From positions 868,001 through 932,000 of the forward strand of contig CM022373.1 of the NCBI GenBank assembly GCA_011800155.1: a DNA stretch of 64,000 bases, in the 5' to 3' direction. The notes beneath the pieces were generated by a model, which saw nothing but the letters and a program-made list of their open reading frames with translations, made no database searches and was not told the origin of the DNA. A program made the position numbers and the translations under genes. Positions 9,036 through 21,888 of the stretch are shown in pieces (the first letter of the stretch is position 1; every line of letters starts with the position of its first letter). Source of the DNA: Flammulina velutipes. Taxonomy: Eukaryota; Basidiomycota; Agaricomycetes; Agaricales; Physalacriaceae.

Positions 9036-12000
9036 ATGGACTCTAAGGACGAACTTGAAGCGTTCTTCGCCGAACAGGATGAGCGTATGACTGTCTCAGA
9101 GGCAGACCTCCGAGATTTTGTGGCGCGAAGGGCTTCTCCAATCGAACGGGTAGTTCCTCGTCAGCAAGGGTCCTCGTTACATCTCAATAAGATCTCCGAG
9201 GGTCCTTCGGAGATTTCTCCAGCTCTGTCCAAAGATTCGCGTCAGGACGCCACCAAGAAAAGGCATGTCGAACTCGCGCCAGCCATGTCTACCTCGACAT
9301 CTCGGCCACAGGGAACAGCTGCAGATGCTACTGTACTGTCCCTGAACGCAGCTGGTTTTCGGTGAGCGTCCACGTTCTCGTGGCGTTACAGAACGAAACT
9401 TACCCTGCTCCAATACCAGCAAGCAAATAGGAGAAAATAATCTGACCGGCCCGTCACGCGTAAAGAAGCAACGCAAGACTAATGAAGATCGAGATAGGTA
9501 AGTGAGGTGAACGAACTCAAGAGTTGTGACTTACTACTGGCTATACAGGGCGTCGGATGTCGAGGCTGAACCAAAAAGGTCGACTGACCGACTCAATATT
9601 CAGGAATCCAAGGTAGCTCCGAAGAAAACATCTCCATTGAATGAGACGGAGAGTAGGTTAGTGAAGCCGTCTTCGACTTGTAGAAGGTCGTCTGATCACA
9701 TCTATCTGCAGTAAACCAGATCCGAAATCTTCTCGTGTTGTCAAGAAGAAGGAGACTGCCGCAAAGCAGGGCGATAGAGTGAAAACGGGCTCTACCAGAA
9801 CTCAAAAACCTCTTGCGGTAGAAGTCCCGGTAGCAGGGTCACGATATGCACAAGTGCTTGCCAAAAGTGGCTCAAGTTTCCTCCAGGATGAGATCGCTAC
9901 GCGCATTGCGAAACTTGGGCAGAGCAGTAAGCCGCAGCCTCGTGTGCTGAAGGGTGCCAAACGGGAGACACTTGAAGGTATCGAGGTATCTGTCTCCTCG
10001 GCGTCTAGCGCTGTTTCTTCTCGTGTGTCCTCTCCGGATCTACAGACATCTGGGAAGGAATCGTCCAAATCGCGGCCTGTTTCAACAAAGAAATCTACCG
10101 CCAGCCTGACGAAGAAGAAAAACGTCCAGTCCGACAGGATGACGCCTGAAAAGTACGCGCTTCGCATCCTAGTGCAGCGCAGGCTGGAGCAAGAGAATCC
10201 ACCGGCGAAGCCCAAGAAGGCAGTCCCCCAGTTCCTCCGTGGCAAGAACATTTACTACTGTGGAGGGGAATATGAGAACGCGAGCGACCGTACCAAAAAG
10301 AGACTCCTACTGGTAAGTCTTTGTAAACATACCGTCACGTCCCATCATCTGATAACACTAATGCCCCAAAGCTTGATAAATTCGGCGCTAATCTGCAGCC
10401 TAAATTTGATCCTGAATGTACGACGCAGATAGTCGTCGACAGCAATGTCAGCCTCGCCACACTTGCGGCAAAAATGGGATACAAGAGTTGGAAGCAAATA
10501 CCAGAGAGTATCCCCACCCTTACTTGGGATTGGCTGACTACGAGTATGGATTCAGCGAATTCGGCGAAAGATCCAGAGAAAGTTATCAAGCTTCCTGAGT
10601 ACTGGGAGAACCCTGCGTACCATGAGCGTTTTGACGCCGGGAGTACTGTCACAAAGCGTGAGGCGTCTACCAGTAAAGGGAAGCAGTCTGATGGGCTATC
10701 GTCGGCTAGTCTACGACCCAGAATGTTTGTTACGAGAAATCATTTCTTCGCTCTTTCTTACGGTATACCACCAGGAGCTTCAAGGTCAACCACGACGCCA
10801 ACGACGCGGACTCTGACTCTGACGGAGAAGAAAATAATGCTCCCTCAACGTCCAACGGGCAGGACCAGGCGCTTGGCGAAGTGAGAAATAATGGGCCCAA
10901 ATTGGACGCGGACGATCCATTGGCGGAATTTTATGCTCAGGCCGCCGCTGAGCACCATGAGCGGGTCCGTGGCCTTTCATTCACAGCTAAATATCACGTC
11001 TTCTTACCCCGCAGCCACAGGCATCTTTCCAAAGCGACGTCGATGACATTGGGACTGACGAGTCGGATACGGACGCTGAAGCGGAGGAGGCTGCGAGTGT
11101 TCCCAAGAAGCCTACCGGTCGACGGGTGAGTCCCACTATCCCCCCACTGCTATACAGTAACTGACGGCGTCTACCCAAAGGGATTCGCCTGCGACATCAC
11201 AGACTTCCAACCCAAGACGTGCGTGAACCAGGACATTGTTGACAAAGTAAGCTGCTGCCCCGGGTTGTGCCCGCCCCCAAACATTGTAATAACGTGGCCT
11301 CTAGCTTTCTGAGCTTGCGGAACTGCACAAGGCGAAGCCTGGAGAAGATAATAAATGGAGGGCATTCACATACTCTAAAGGTGGCGTTGGACTTTCCTAA
11401 ATGGTGCGGCTTCGTACATTGACGACATTGTATAGCGATACGATTTTTGAAGTCGCATGATAAACCCATTAAATCCTACGCACAAGCCGTCGCCATTCGA
11501 GGAATAGGCAAAAAGACCGCCGAGAAGGTTGCGATACTCGCTTCTTCCATCCGTATGCCTCACTCAACCCGGGCCGTTCACAGATTCAAGAAATTATCAA
11601 CACAGGCGAGCTCCGCCGAATTGGCTACGAGAATACAGACGATGTGAAGGTGACACGAATGTTCCAGGGAATTTATGGTGTCGGTGAGCTTCATTTTCCC
11701 CTTTGGTTACGCACATTAATTGAACTGATGAATTCAAAGGGCAAAAAATTGCTCTGACGTGGTACGCTAATGGATGTCGCACATTGGATGATCTCAAGTT
11801 GGGGAAATGTGGCGTTAAATTGTCTGAAGCCCAGCGCATTGGTCTTGAGCACTACGACGGTATGTGGGCCTTGGTGGACTTGTACAACTTACTCACTGGA
11901 ATGGAATGAACCAGATATCAACGATCGGATGCCCCGGACGGAGGCGAAGGCCCTTTTCGACTTGATCAAGCCGATAGGTATGAATCTACTATGGCACTCG

Positions 12001-12794
12001 GATATGCTGTCATCCAAGCTGACTACTCTCTACCGTATAGCTCTCAGCATTGACCCAAAACTTTTCGTTGAAATCATGGGCAGCTACCGTAGGGGAAAGG
12101 CGGACTGCGGAGACATCGATATCCTCATAACGCGGTGTCCGGACGATGGCAAAACTCATGCAGGTAAGCAGGCTGTTCGGACGGTGTATGACCGACCGCG
12201 TCTAACCAGTTGTAGGTATTCTGGCTACGTTGTTGCAGAAACTTCATGATGTTGGTATCCTCACCGAAGATCTTGCCTTGCCTGAAAATCCATGGGATCT
12301 AGAAGGCATCTATCGAGGGTTGTGTCGCCTTCCGAATGTTGTAGGATCTCGCCATCGCCGAATAGACTTTCTGACCGTTCCCTGGACATCAAGAGGTGCC
12401 GCGTTACTGTATTACACGGTAATTACCAACTAGCTTGCGTGCGCCACTATTCACTGATGAGATTCGGTTTTAGGGAGACGATATTGTTAGTTTTTGTGCT
12501 TTGAGGATGGATCCGCGTCTAATTTTCCTCTTCTAGTTTAATCGGGCGATGCGATTGAAGGCTAACCACCGAGGTTACTCTCTGAATCAGAAGGGTCTGT
12601 TCGAGGGCGTCGTGCGCGATCCTCGCAATCGAACCATCAAGCTGAATACAGGTGAGGGCTGGCGAATGAATGTATGACGCAGGACTAACGCGTGCGTAGG
12701 AACGCTTCTGGCGTCTGAGACGGAGGAGGAAATATTTAGGATACTTGAAGTACCGTACCAGGAGCCTCACCAGCGAGTGAGGAATTTTTCGTGA
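9036..12794 (+). CDS. POL4: Family X DNA polymerase with BRCT domain (pol lambda / Pol4 type)
   Basis: Such polymerases fill short gaps in base-excision repair and end joining in the nucleus. The protein, roughly 960 residues, begins with a long Lys/Ser-rich disordered part. A BRCT domain follows (FLRGKNIYYCGGEYEN... to IPTLTWDWLTTSM). The 8-kDa-like domain has AVAIRGIGKKTAEKVAILAS and the fingers part has MFQGIYGVGQKIALTWYANG. The palm holds the nucleotidyl-transferase signature GSYRRGKADCGDIDILI with two metal-binding Asp residues, and RRIDFLTVP with the third. The C-terminus has FNRAMRLKANHRGYSLNQ and ends in VPYQEPHQRVRNFS. Many short introns interrupt it. The N-terminal extension before the BRCT domain, over 300 residues, is much longer than in human pol lambda. 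Pol lambda and mu are not separated further here. Confidence 0.94.
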
Positions 12795-12959
12795 GGCGTA
12801 ATAGTGTTGTATGTACGATGTACCACATATGTAGAATGCGGAATGTTTGCCTGAGGGCACGCGATATTGTGACGGTGATGTGACAATCAGAAGGGTAACT
12901 ACATTGCGCTCTCTTAGTCTATTGCTATCTACTCGTCGTGGACGACGTCGGCGGCACCC

Positions 12960-15900
12960 ATGGAAGGCGGTCCAGACAAGCGACATACAGCGTACCAATC
13001 GATATTTGGACGACCTGGGCCAGCGCCTGCCCTCCATGTACCTCCACCACAACAGTATTATCCCCAGTACCATGACCGGCGGACATCGTACATGCCATAC
13101 CAGCAACAGATGGCGCCCAACGCGCAGTACCTGTTCCACCAGCCGTCGCAGCAGTCGTACGGATACCAATACCCGCAGTCGGGGCCGTCGTTGGCGCCTC
13201 CGTCTGTCATTTCTCGCGCACGATCAATAAACAGTGGGCACCAGCCAATGGGCGTTATACAGCCCCAGCCGTACGACCCGCCGGATCCGACGCTGGATCC
13301 ATGGACGAATGCAGGCCTCACACCGGCGCAGGCGTACCAGGCGCAGGTCTATTTAAACGGGCCCCAGCGCCAGCAGCCGTCGCCCGGTCCAAGTCGCACT
13401 CCTGATCCTCCAAGACTGCCTCTCCATGTCGACGCCGGACGCCTCAACATCGATTTTTCCAACCCAAACGGTGGCGGCGGCGTCGACGATGGCAGCGAGC
13501 TCCCGTGGGTGAATGGAGGAGGCCACAGTGAGTTTCATGTTCGTTCGTGGCTGCCTTGTGTTGTGCTCAACGATGTGTCTCGTTCAAGCACCACCGCCGT
13601 CGAATCGATATTCGCAGGCATCGCAGGCGTCGTCGTTCGACAACTCGCTGTATGTCGACACCCGGGCGGCGCAGTCCATCCGTTCATCCGTAACGAGCGC
13701 ATCGCCCTCCTCTTTTTCGACGATGGACCACAGTATTCCCGATTCGTCCAGTCCAGATACGTCGCTCCCCGCACGCAGATCGTCCGAATCAGCGCGCACG
13801 CTTCCGCGCATCGTCGGCGGTCCCCGTGTTCACAGGACGGCCCAGGATCGGTCCATGTCCATGTCAGCCGCCACTACACCATCCGTCCGGCCCTCCTCAC
13901 GACCGTCCATACCACCAATGAAGGAGGGCCGAGACTCTCCAAACTCACTCCGCGTCCCACGCAAGACTCCAATCGTATATCCAGCCATGCTCTCCCGCGT
14001 CGCAGAAGCCTTTCGCGACCGTATCACAACCGGCGACAGGATAAAGGACGGCCTCGAATACAAGGATGCCTTCGACGGCCGCGAAGCCGTCGACAAGATC
14101 TCATACATCATCAAGACTACAGATAGGAACCTCGCCTTGCTATTGGGACGTGCTCTCGACGCCCAAAAGTTTTTCCACGATGTCACATATGACCATCGTC
14201 TACGCGACAGCCAGAATGAACTCTACCGGTTCAGGACAAAGCTTCCTAGCCCCTTCGTCAGTGGCGAAGTCGGCGCGCAAGTCTCTGAACCCATAATGCC
14301 AAAAATCCTCACCGCTGACGACGACACTGACTCCCCCTCTCCTTCAACATCTGCACCCCATCGAACTCGGAAAGGCTCCATTACCTCGGATGATGTCGAG
14401 CTTCCATCTGGTGTCTTTACTCTTCTCACCGACTGTTACTCCCCCACGTGTTCTCGTGATCAGCTATGCTACAGTATCGCCTGTCCTCGAAGACTCGAAC
14501 AGCAGGCGCGCCTCAATATGAAGCCCCAGCCTGGACTCTCGAAGCAAATAAGTCGAGAAAGCTTGGGCGACATACCCAGCGACGGAACCCTGTGGATACA
14601 CTCTGTCCCCCAGGAGATCGTCGATAGCGTGTCGGATATGGAAAAGAGGAGGCAAGAGGCCATAAACGAGGTCATCTACACTGAACGAGACTTTGTTCGC
14701 GACATGGAATACCTCCGTGATGTAAGATCTCTTCTGCGGCTTCGATTATTATGGTCGATTGACAATTGTGCCTAGGTATGGATCAAGAGACTGCAAGAGC
14801 AAGAAGATGTCATACCTCTTGAACGGCGCACCCAGTTCCTGGAGCAAGTGTTCTGGAACTTATACGACATTATCGCGGTCAACAGCAGGCTTCGAGATGC
14901 TCTCATCAAGCGGCAAAAGTCCTACGCAGTGGTAGAGAAAATCGGAGACATTCTCAGAGACGCCGTTCCTCATTTCTCACCCTTTGTTTCCTACGGTGCT
15001 CACCAGCTCTATGGAAAGTACGAGTTTGAAAAGGAGAAGAATTCGAATCCAGCGTTCGCTCAGTTTGTCGAGACTACAGAACGATTCCCCGAGTCACGAA
15101 AACTCGAACTCAATGCCTACCTCACCAAACCCACGACGCGTCTGGCTAGGTATCCTTTGCTACTGGAGGCCGTGCTGAAGCAAACACCTGACGACAATCC
15201 TGACAAGAAACTCCTTCCCGAGGTGATCGTCGAAGTACGATCTTTCCTGGCTCGCGTGAACGAGGAATCTGGCAAGACCGAAAACAGGTTTAACTTGATG
15301 CAGCTTGACCAACAGTTGGTTTTCCGAGGAGGGGAGAGAACTGTCAGTCTCCCTTTTACCTCAGAATCCCATTTATTAATGGGCATTCCAGAATTTACAC
15401 CTCACCGACGAGGGGCGCGAGCTGATCTACAAGGGTGCATTAAACAAGCGCGACGGCGAGATCAACGTCTATCTATTCGATCATGCGCTCTTGTTCACCA
15501 AGTCCCTCAAGAACAAGCAGCACGACCAACTCCGAGTTTATCGACCAGTGCGTTCCATGCCTTCGCGTTCGTTACAAGTTCTGATTCATGTCCCGTAGCC
15601 TATCCCACTCGAGCTACTTCTTATCACTGCGTCTGAAGATGCCACTAACGGAACCACCAAACCTCGAACTCGCCAAGGCCTAGTCAAGAAAGCCTCATTC
15701 AGCAAAGACTCACGGAGCTCCCCTCATACATCTGCGATCTCCGTGCGGCCTCCAGAAGGCGCGAAAGGCCAGTACTGGATAAACTTCATAAGCTTGGGGC
15801 GCAAGTTCTATAACCTGTGTCTATGGTCCAGTTCTGCAGCCGGACAACGCAAGTGGCTGGAAACGATCTATCAACAGCAGAAGATAATGCGGGACCGAAG

Positions 15901-17344
15901 TTATATCTTCGAGACTGTACCCTTGAGCGAAGGGTTTTTTATTGGCGTGAACAAGGTGAACTGTGCTGCGCCGATGAGTGGTGGTCGACGCGTTGTTTAT
16001 GGCACGAATGATGGGGTGTACGTCAGCGACTTGAGGGAAACGACGAAGGATCCTGTAAAGGTTCTGGGATTGTTGGAAGTCATACAGATTGATGTGTTGG
16101 AAGAGTATGATCTCCTCATAGTACTCTCAGGTGAGTTTACTTTTGTCGAGTTTTTTTTTCCAATTCTAATTTTTCTCTTGTTCAGAACGTCAAGTCATCA
16201 CATTCCCCCTCGACGCGCTCGACCCCATTGACCCTATGGCTGGCATGAAGCGCGCGAAGAGGATCTCATCACATACGTCATTCTTCAAAGCAGGATACTG
16301 TCTCGGGAAGATTCTTGTTTGCATTGTCAAGTCCACGCAACTGTCGAGCACGTTCAAGACACTAGAACCCATAGACCAGAACGTTCGCGGACGCAATAAG
16401 CCAACGTTCAAAAAGCTACTACAGGGTGGTAACGATACTCTCAAAATGTTCCGAGTGAGTCGCTCGTTGATTAATAATATGTTTATCTCTAAACGCCGTT
16501 CAGGAATTCTACATACCTGTCGAGTCCACCTCGATACATTATCTCAAGACGAGGATGTGTGTCGGTTGCTCTCGGGGTTTCGAGATTGTCGATTTGGAGA
16601 CGCTGGATACGCAAGGCTTGCTTGACCCTCATGACCCCGATTTGGAGTTCGTGCGGAGGAAGGAGAACTTGAAGCCGATGGCTATCTATCGAATACTAAA
16701 CGAGTTCCTCCTTTGTTATGACGGTAAGCGTGTTTACACTCCGCTTCCCTTGTTACTGACACGCGACTGCCAGAATTTGCATTCTATGTCAACAAGACCG
16801 GACGTCGTTCTAGGAAGGAATTCTTAATCCAGTGGGAAGGTGTCCCAACCGGATTTGGTACGATCTCATATATTCGGTGGCACAAAATGATCTAACAGGT
16901 GTTTTTTGTAGCCTTCCACGAACCGTTTGTTCTGGCATTCGAACCTTCGTTCGTCGAAATCCGACATATTGAGACTGGCGCGCTCTCTCAAGTTATACAA
17001 GGCTCAAATTTGCGTTTGTTGTTTGCCGACAATCCCCCCTCCAATACGAACAACAATAGTACCTCTGGATTCCGAAATCCCCAGTATCCTCAACAGCCCC
17101 CTGCGTACGTGTTTCCTATGATGTTTTCTGTTAGAGTTCTGGTTCTGATTCTGATGTGATTAGGTATGGCGGATATGGCCACCCCCAGCAGTATCATCCG
17201 AGCATGAACACACCGAGCGCTCTTAATCTACGGCATCTACAGAATGACGGACGAGACGAGATCTTGATGGTCTCTGATGACCGAGTACTTGCGCTTCGGG
17301 TTGTTACCGGGGACGGTACGTCGATGAGGTCGATACCTCGGTGA
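12960..17344 (+). CDS. ROM2: Rho1 guanine nucleotide exchange factor, ROM2 type (DEP-DH-PH-CNH)
   Basis: ROM1/ROM2 proteins activate the GTPase Rho1 at the plasma membrane in the cell-wall integrity pathway. The N-terminal third is Gln/Pro/Ser-rich and disordered. A DEP domain follows (MLSRVAEAFRDRI... to LDAQKFFHDVTYDHRLRD). Next comes the conserved ROM2 linker GVFTLLTDCYSPTCSRDQL. The DH domain runs from EVIYTERDFVRDMEYLRD through PTTRLARYPLLLEAVLKQT. The PH domain runs from GRELIYKGALNKRDGEI to LCLWSSSAAGQRKWLETI. The C-terminal CNH (citron homology) domain runs from VNCAAPMSGGRRVVYGTNDG to the end. Estimated length is 1,250-1,300 residues with about ten introns. The start ATG at 12960 is only 165 bp past the polymerase stop, so the two plus-strand genes lie close in tandem. 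Confidence 0.95.
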
Positions 17345-18757
17345 CCCTTTGTAGTCTATTTAATCCACACTTATTGTTGTTGACTCACTCACTTACACGC
17401 ATACCGCTTTTTAGGATATATATTTAGTATCTGTATCATGAATTTTGACCTCCTTCTTTGGTCTTGCTCACTGTCACCTACTTGGACCCACAGCGTCATT
17501 CCCCCACGGTTCTTCGGGGAAGTGGCTTCCCCGGGTTCTTCTATAACTGACTTTACAGAGCTTTTAGTGCACGTAGAGCGCCCGATAAGTCGCGTATGTG
17601 AGCTTCCTCTTCTGGATGAACACCTATATTTTCCTCATCGCTCATTATTGTGGATCGATTGACAGGTCTGGGAGTCGAGCGGGATGCTTTGATAAAATCT
17701 AACTCCGATGAGGGGTAGTGCGTGCGTGTCTGCGGTGGTGTACGGCCAACATATGCACCGAAGATCATTTCCATGATCCATCTTCACATGTTGCGCGTAT
17801 TCCAGTTACGATCAATGGACATGGGAAGACTTCCATGAAGAATTGTTTATACCCCGAGGGCGGATGCTGATGTCGAGTCGACGCGTTTGGCAGAGCCCCC
17901 GATTTTTCTGGCTGGATCGATCTCTTTCGGGAACAGTGTGGCGTCGCGTTTATATGTGATCGATTCAGGCAACTGGGGCGGGGGCCTAGACTAATACACG
18001 CGTTTCGACATTCAAGAGGCACCATGCAAAGCGCATGCAAGTCCGGACAATCGGTCGAGATCGACAGCCAGTAAATTTAACCGAGGGGTGCGACGCATGG
18101 ATATGCCTGTGGTCGTCTACAAAAGCTTCGGACGGTGAACGTTCAGGAGGGCAGTTGCGAACGGATGCAGAGCTGCGATTTTGTCGCCCCAGGTCTCCCC
18201 CGCCAGGACCCCACACTCGTGCCACACTCGCTTAAAAGCAACTTAAAGATTGTTGATGAAGAAGCTGATGACCCTGAGAAAAATGAATCACAGGCTTCAT
18301 CTTCCATATGTTCGTGCATTCTGCGCCTCGAGTGGGAATCCATTTCGCCCTCTGGTCTTAGCTCTTACTGGGCGGGGAGATCTTGGCTCTTGCTAGTGAA
18401 ATTACTAGGATGACAGGCCCCGACGAGGCGGATCTTGTGAAACCTGGAGCGTGAGGCTGGAGGTTGAATGGGGAAAGCTTCGTGTGAGCGCCACACGCGC
18501 GCGGATCTGCCTGTGAGCCAGCCAGGTGACCCATCCCATCGCGATGGTGCTGCACAGCTCTGATTCGTCTGAATTCCCATGTCTCCTTAATCTCTACGCG
18601 GTGCGCTCAAAGGGGCTTAAGGCGCATAATGGTTATGTTTTAGCCCATGTGCACCATGTCGGATGCGCACATCGCGGTTCGGTAAATCCGATGCCATACG
18701 ACATTTTCCCCTGAAGGCCTAAATTTACAACCCAGAGCATCGGGGTAGTGGAGGGTT

Positions 18758-18957
18758 GTGGGGGAGCCTGGGGGTGCTCTCATTCCGTTCGTTGGCTGTA
18801 CTGTGCCGTGGGGAACCATCCCCGAGCCAATTTTTTGCTGTTCAGCTTGATCTTCGGAACCAGGCTCTCTTTGGGCGCTCTTCCTGTGTCTGGTTCTGCT
18901 TGCTCAGGCCGTTCTCATAGGACGAGTGGAATATCGGCCCATCAAAATAAACCCCGG
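18758..18957. promoter_or_regulatory. Cluster of Cre1/CreA-like sites upstream of the hexose transporter
   Basis: Four matches to SYGGRG or its complement fall in 200 bp (GTGGGG 18758, CTGGGG 18768, GTGGGG 18808, CCCCGG 18952), about 150-350 bp before the start codon. The first two are only 10 bp apart. In ascomycetes CreA binds such sites to repress sugar-related genes on glucose; function here is inferred. The motif is short, so chance matches are possible. Confidence 0.35.
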
Positions 18958-19020
18958 AACTAGTTTTTGATTGGCCAGTGTCGGCAACCAGCCCCTGGCT
19001 AGCCCCTAGTCGAACTTGTG

Positions 19021-19028
19021 TATAAAAG
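19021..19028 (+). promoter_or_regulatory. TATA box of the hexose transporter gene
   Basis: TATAAAAG lies 82 bp before the transporter ATG, followed by a pyrimidine-rich leader with many CAA triplets. This fits a strong core promoter. Confidence 0.55.
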
Positions 19029-19109
19029 GAAGACGCGTTCAATGATGTTTCTTCGTTTCTTAACCTCTCAACCACCTCAACTCTCAAACCGTTCAGTCAA
19101 CTCATAACA

Positions 19110-21126
19110 ATGGGTGGAGGACCTACAGCAAGCGGCGGCCACGTCATTGGCGCCAATGTACAACGCAAGGTATGTTCTTTTTATCTCGTTGCTCAACGTT
19201 CATGACTGACGATACGTTCAGAATACCTTTGCGGGCATCGTCATGGTCTGCTTCTCTGCCTTTGGTGGTATCCTCTTCGGTTACGACACTGGTGTTATCG
19301 CTGGTGTCAAAGAAATGCCCGACTGGCTAAGGACTTTTGGTGACCCAACTGGCAACCCAGAAAAGCCCTACGCCATCTCTTCATCGACCGAGTCCCTGGT
19401 CGTCTCTATCCTCTCCGCCGGTACCTTCTTCGGTGCTTTGCTTGGTGCACCCGTCGCAGGTACTTTTTGCGCCACTCTTCACATCTTCACGCACTCACAC
19501 CCGCTCTATAGATTACGTTGGACGCAAATGGGGTATCGTTGTAGCTTGTGCTGTGTTCTGCGTTGGTGTAGCAATGCAGACAGCTTCGACTGCCATCCCG
19601 CTTTTCGTGAGTGTGGCTTTGCATTCTTCTCCACCCACCACATGACTGATCGATCGCGTCGTATTAGGTTGTCGGCCGTGTCTTCGCTGGTCTCGGTGTT
19701 GGTCTCGTGTCGTGTTTGGCGCCTATGTATCAATCGGAATGGTATGAATGCCCATCTTGTAACGAAACGTTTGGCTAATTCCCCATTAGTGCACCTAAAT
19801 GGATTCGTGGTGCCGTTGTCTCTCTATACCAATGGGCCATCACCATTGGTATCTTGCTCGCCGCTGTTATCAACAATGCCACCCACTTGCACGATGATCA
19901 CTCTTCATATCGTATCCCCACTGCCGTTCAATTCATCTTCGCCTCTGTATTGGCTCTCGGCATGGTATTCCTCCCAGAAGTTCGTTGTCCCGCTCCACGC
20001 CTCTTTGACAGCTTTCTGATGTTTCCACTTAGTCTCCTCGTTGGCTCGTAAAGCGCGGAAGAGAAGAAGATGCCGCCAAGGCACTTGGTCGTCTCACTGG
20101 TTGCGCATATGACGACCCCACTGTCATGGCCGATATCCAGGAGATTCACGACAACTTGGAGGAGGAGAAGGCCCTCGGCGAGAGCTCCTACCTCGACTGC
20201 TTCAAGCCCTCCAAGAACAGGATTGCCCTCCGCACATGGACTGGTATCTTGATCCAAGGATGGCAGCAGCTGACCGGAAGTAAGCGATCTAACTCAATAC
20301 ACGGCGCCACATGCTGATCCACATATCCAGTCAACTTCATCTTCTACTACGGCACCACGTTCTTCAATGCCTCCGGTATCACCAACTCGTTCATCATCAC
20401 CATTGCTACTGGTGTCGTCAATGTCTTCATGACTCTCCCCGGTATCTGGGGTGTCGAGCGCTTCGGTCGTCGTCGTCTCCTCCTCGTCGGTGCCGCAGGA
20501 ATGTGTATTTGCGAGTTCATCGTCGCCATCGTCGGTGTCACTATCTCCGTCGAGAACTTGGCTGGACAGCGTGTCCTTATCGCCTTCGTCTGCATTTACA
20601 TTGTGAGTATCATTATGTCTGCCATTCCCCATTCATCATTCTGATTGTTTCATTCTTAGGCTTTCTTCGCCTCCACTTGGGGTCCTATTGCCTGGGTCAT
20701 CACCGGCGAGATCTTCCCTCTCCAAGTTCGTGCAAAGGCCATGTCCCTCTCAGTCGCCAGCAACTGGCTCTGGAACTTCGGTATTGGCTACGCCACCCCT
20801 TACCTCGTCAATGTCGGCCCCGGAAACGCTGGTCTCGAAGTCAAGGTCTTCTTCGTTTGGGGATCTACCTGCGCGTGCTGCTTCATCTTCACCTACTTCT
20901 GCGTGCCCGAGGTAGGCGATTTCTCCGTCACTGTGGGTTATGCGGTCGCTGACTTCTTTTCTAGACTAAGGGCCTCTCGCTGGAACAGATCGATCTCATG
21001 TACCAACACACTCTTCCCATAAACTCACTGAAATACCGGGCCCGCCTCCTCCAGGAGGAGAGCGCCGAGGGAAAGCACGCTTCAGAGCACCATGAAGATA
21101 CCCGCTCTGCTGACGAGAAGGCATGA
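19110..21126 (+). CDS. MFS sugar (hexose) transporter
   Basis: This is a plasma-membrane hexose/proton symporter or facilitator of the sugar-porter family with 12 predicted membrane spans, about 528 residues. Signatures in order are FGGILFGYDTGVIAGV in the first span, DYVGRKWG after the second, VGRVFAGLGVG, a PESPRWLVKRGR motif assembled across an intron, QGWQQLTG in the seventh span, VERFGRRRLLLVG, GPIAWVITGEIFPLQVRAKA, and PETKGLSLEQID near the C-terminus. Eight introns of about 50-63 nt were traced; the first is 19170-19221. One intron uses an unusual GTTCGT donor right after the PE of PESPRW. The cytosolic tail is short, so this is a transporter rather than an Snf3/Rgt2-type sensor with a long tail. 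The substrate is inferred from family only. Confidence 0.93.
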
Positions 21127-21888
21127 TCGTGATTTCACCAACGCCTTAGTTATGATTTTTTTTCGCATTCACGGTCGTGTATTACGATGGGTATCTGATG
21201 TATAGATACTGTATATCAAAATAATTCTTTTGGGAATGCTCAACATGGTGTGAATGAGTCGAAAGGAATTGTGGCGCACCATAACAGTCTCGCGCGGAGC
21301 CTCTGAAACTTCGCTTTGCTGCTAAGTATAAAGCATGTGCCTAGTTTTTAGGTGCTAGTAGTGTGTGGATTCATCCAGCCATACATTGGAATACCACGCT
21401 GATGTCGGAGATTTGTCTTCATTGCAATTATGGACATTGTATGCGATCTTTGAGGCTAGTTGGTCACATCGAGCCCTCAATCATCGTATCCCGGTTAACT
21501 TTCCGTGCTGTTCATTCATTAAAGAGTCGGACAAGGGTACGAACGAGGGTGCCCTCGTTCATGGCCACATGCTCGGCTCAGACCTGGCTCAGATGACACT
21601 GATCCTGCATAACGACTCTGCATTACCATTTGAGACTCTTGCTGTCTCGTCCCCTTTGTACCTGCCACGAGATTCATACCTGCAGGCAAGCATAAGCGCC
21701 ACAAATATGCGATGGAATCTCCGACACTACGGCTGTGTCGAACCAAGAACTCCGCCTCATCGGAAAGTGCGTCCAGTAGACATAGTTAACGAAGCCATGC
21801 TCATATATAAAGTATACCAAAAACGAATTATGCAGGTCACAGTAAACTACTTAAGTATGCAAGTACGTCAAAAAAGCAAAACGGAAAA
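21127..21888. other. Convergent intergenic region after the transporter
   Basis: This 762-bp gap lies between the 3' ends of the plus-strand transporter and the minus-strand deubiquitinase, so it holds two 3' flanks. A plus-strand open frame starting near 21365 runs into the antisense of the deubiquitinase C-terminus; it has no family features and is taken as chance. Confidence 0.55.

Larger units (their letters stand above)
17345..19109. other. Long intergenic region: promoter of the hexose transporter
   Basis: This 1.77-kb stretch has no recognisable gene on either strand. Its right end is the hexose transporter promoter, with a TATA box (TATAAAAG, 19021) 82 bp before the ATG and an inverted CCAAT (ATTGG, 18970). 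Matches to the Cre1/CreA core SYGGRG lie at 17973, 17978, 18372, 18758, 18768 and 18808, and on the other strand at 18952. Several small open frames here have no family features and are not called. Confidence 0.6.

Noticed and set aside
12519..13169. Minus-strand open frame of 216 codons
   Set aside because: It is antisense to the polymerase 3' end and the RhoGEF first exon, both of which have firm homology on the plus strand.
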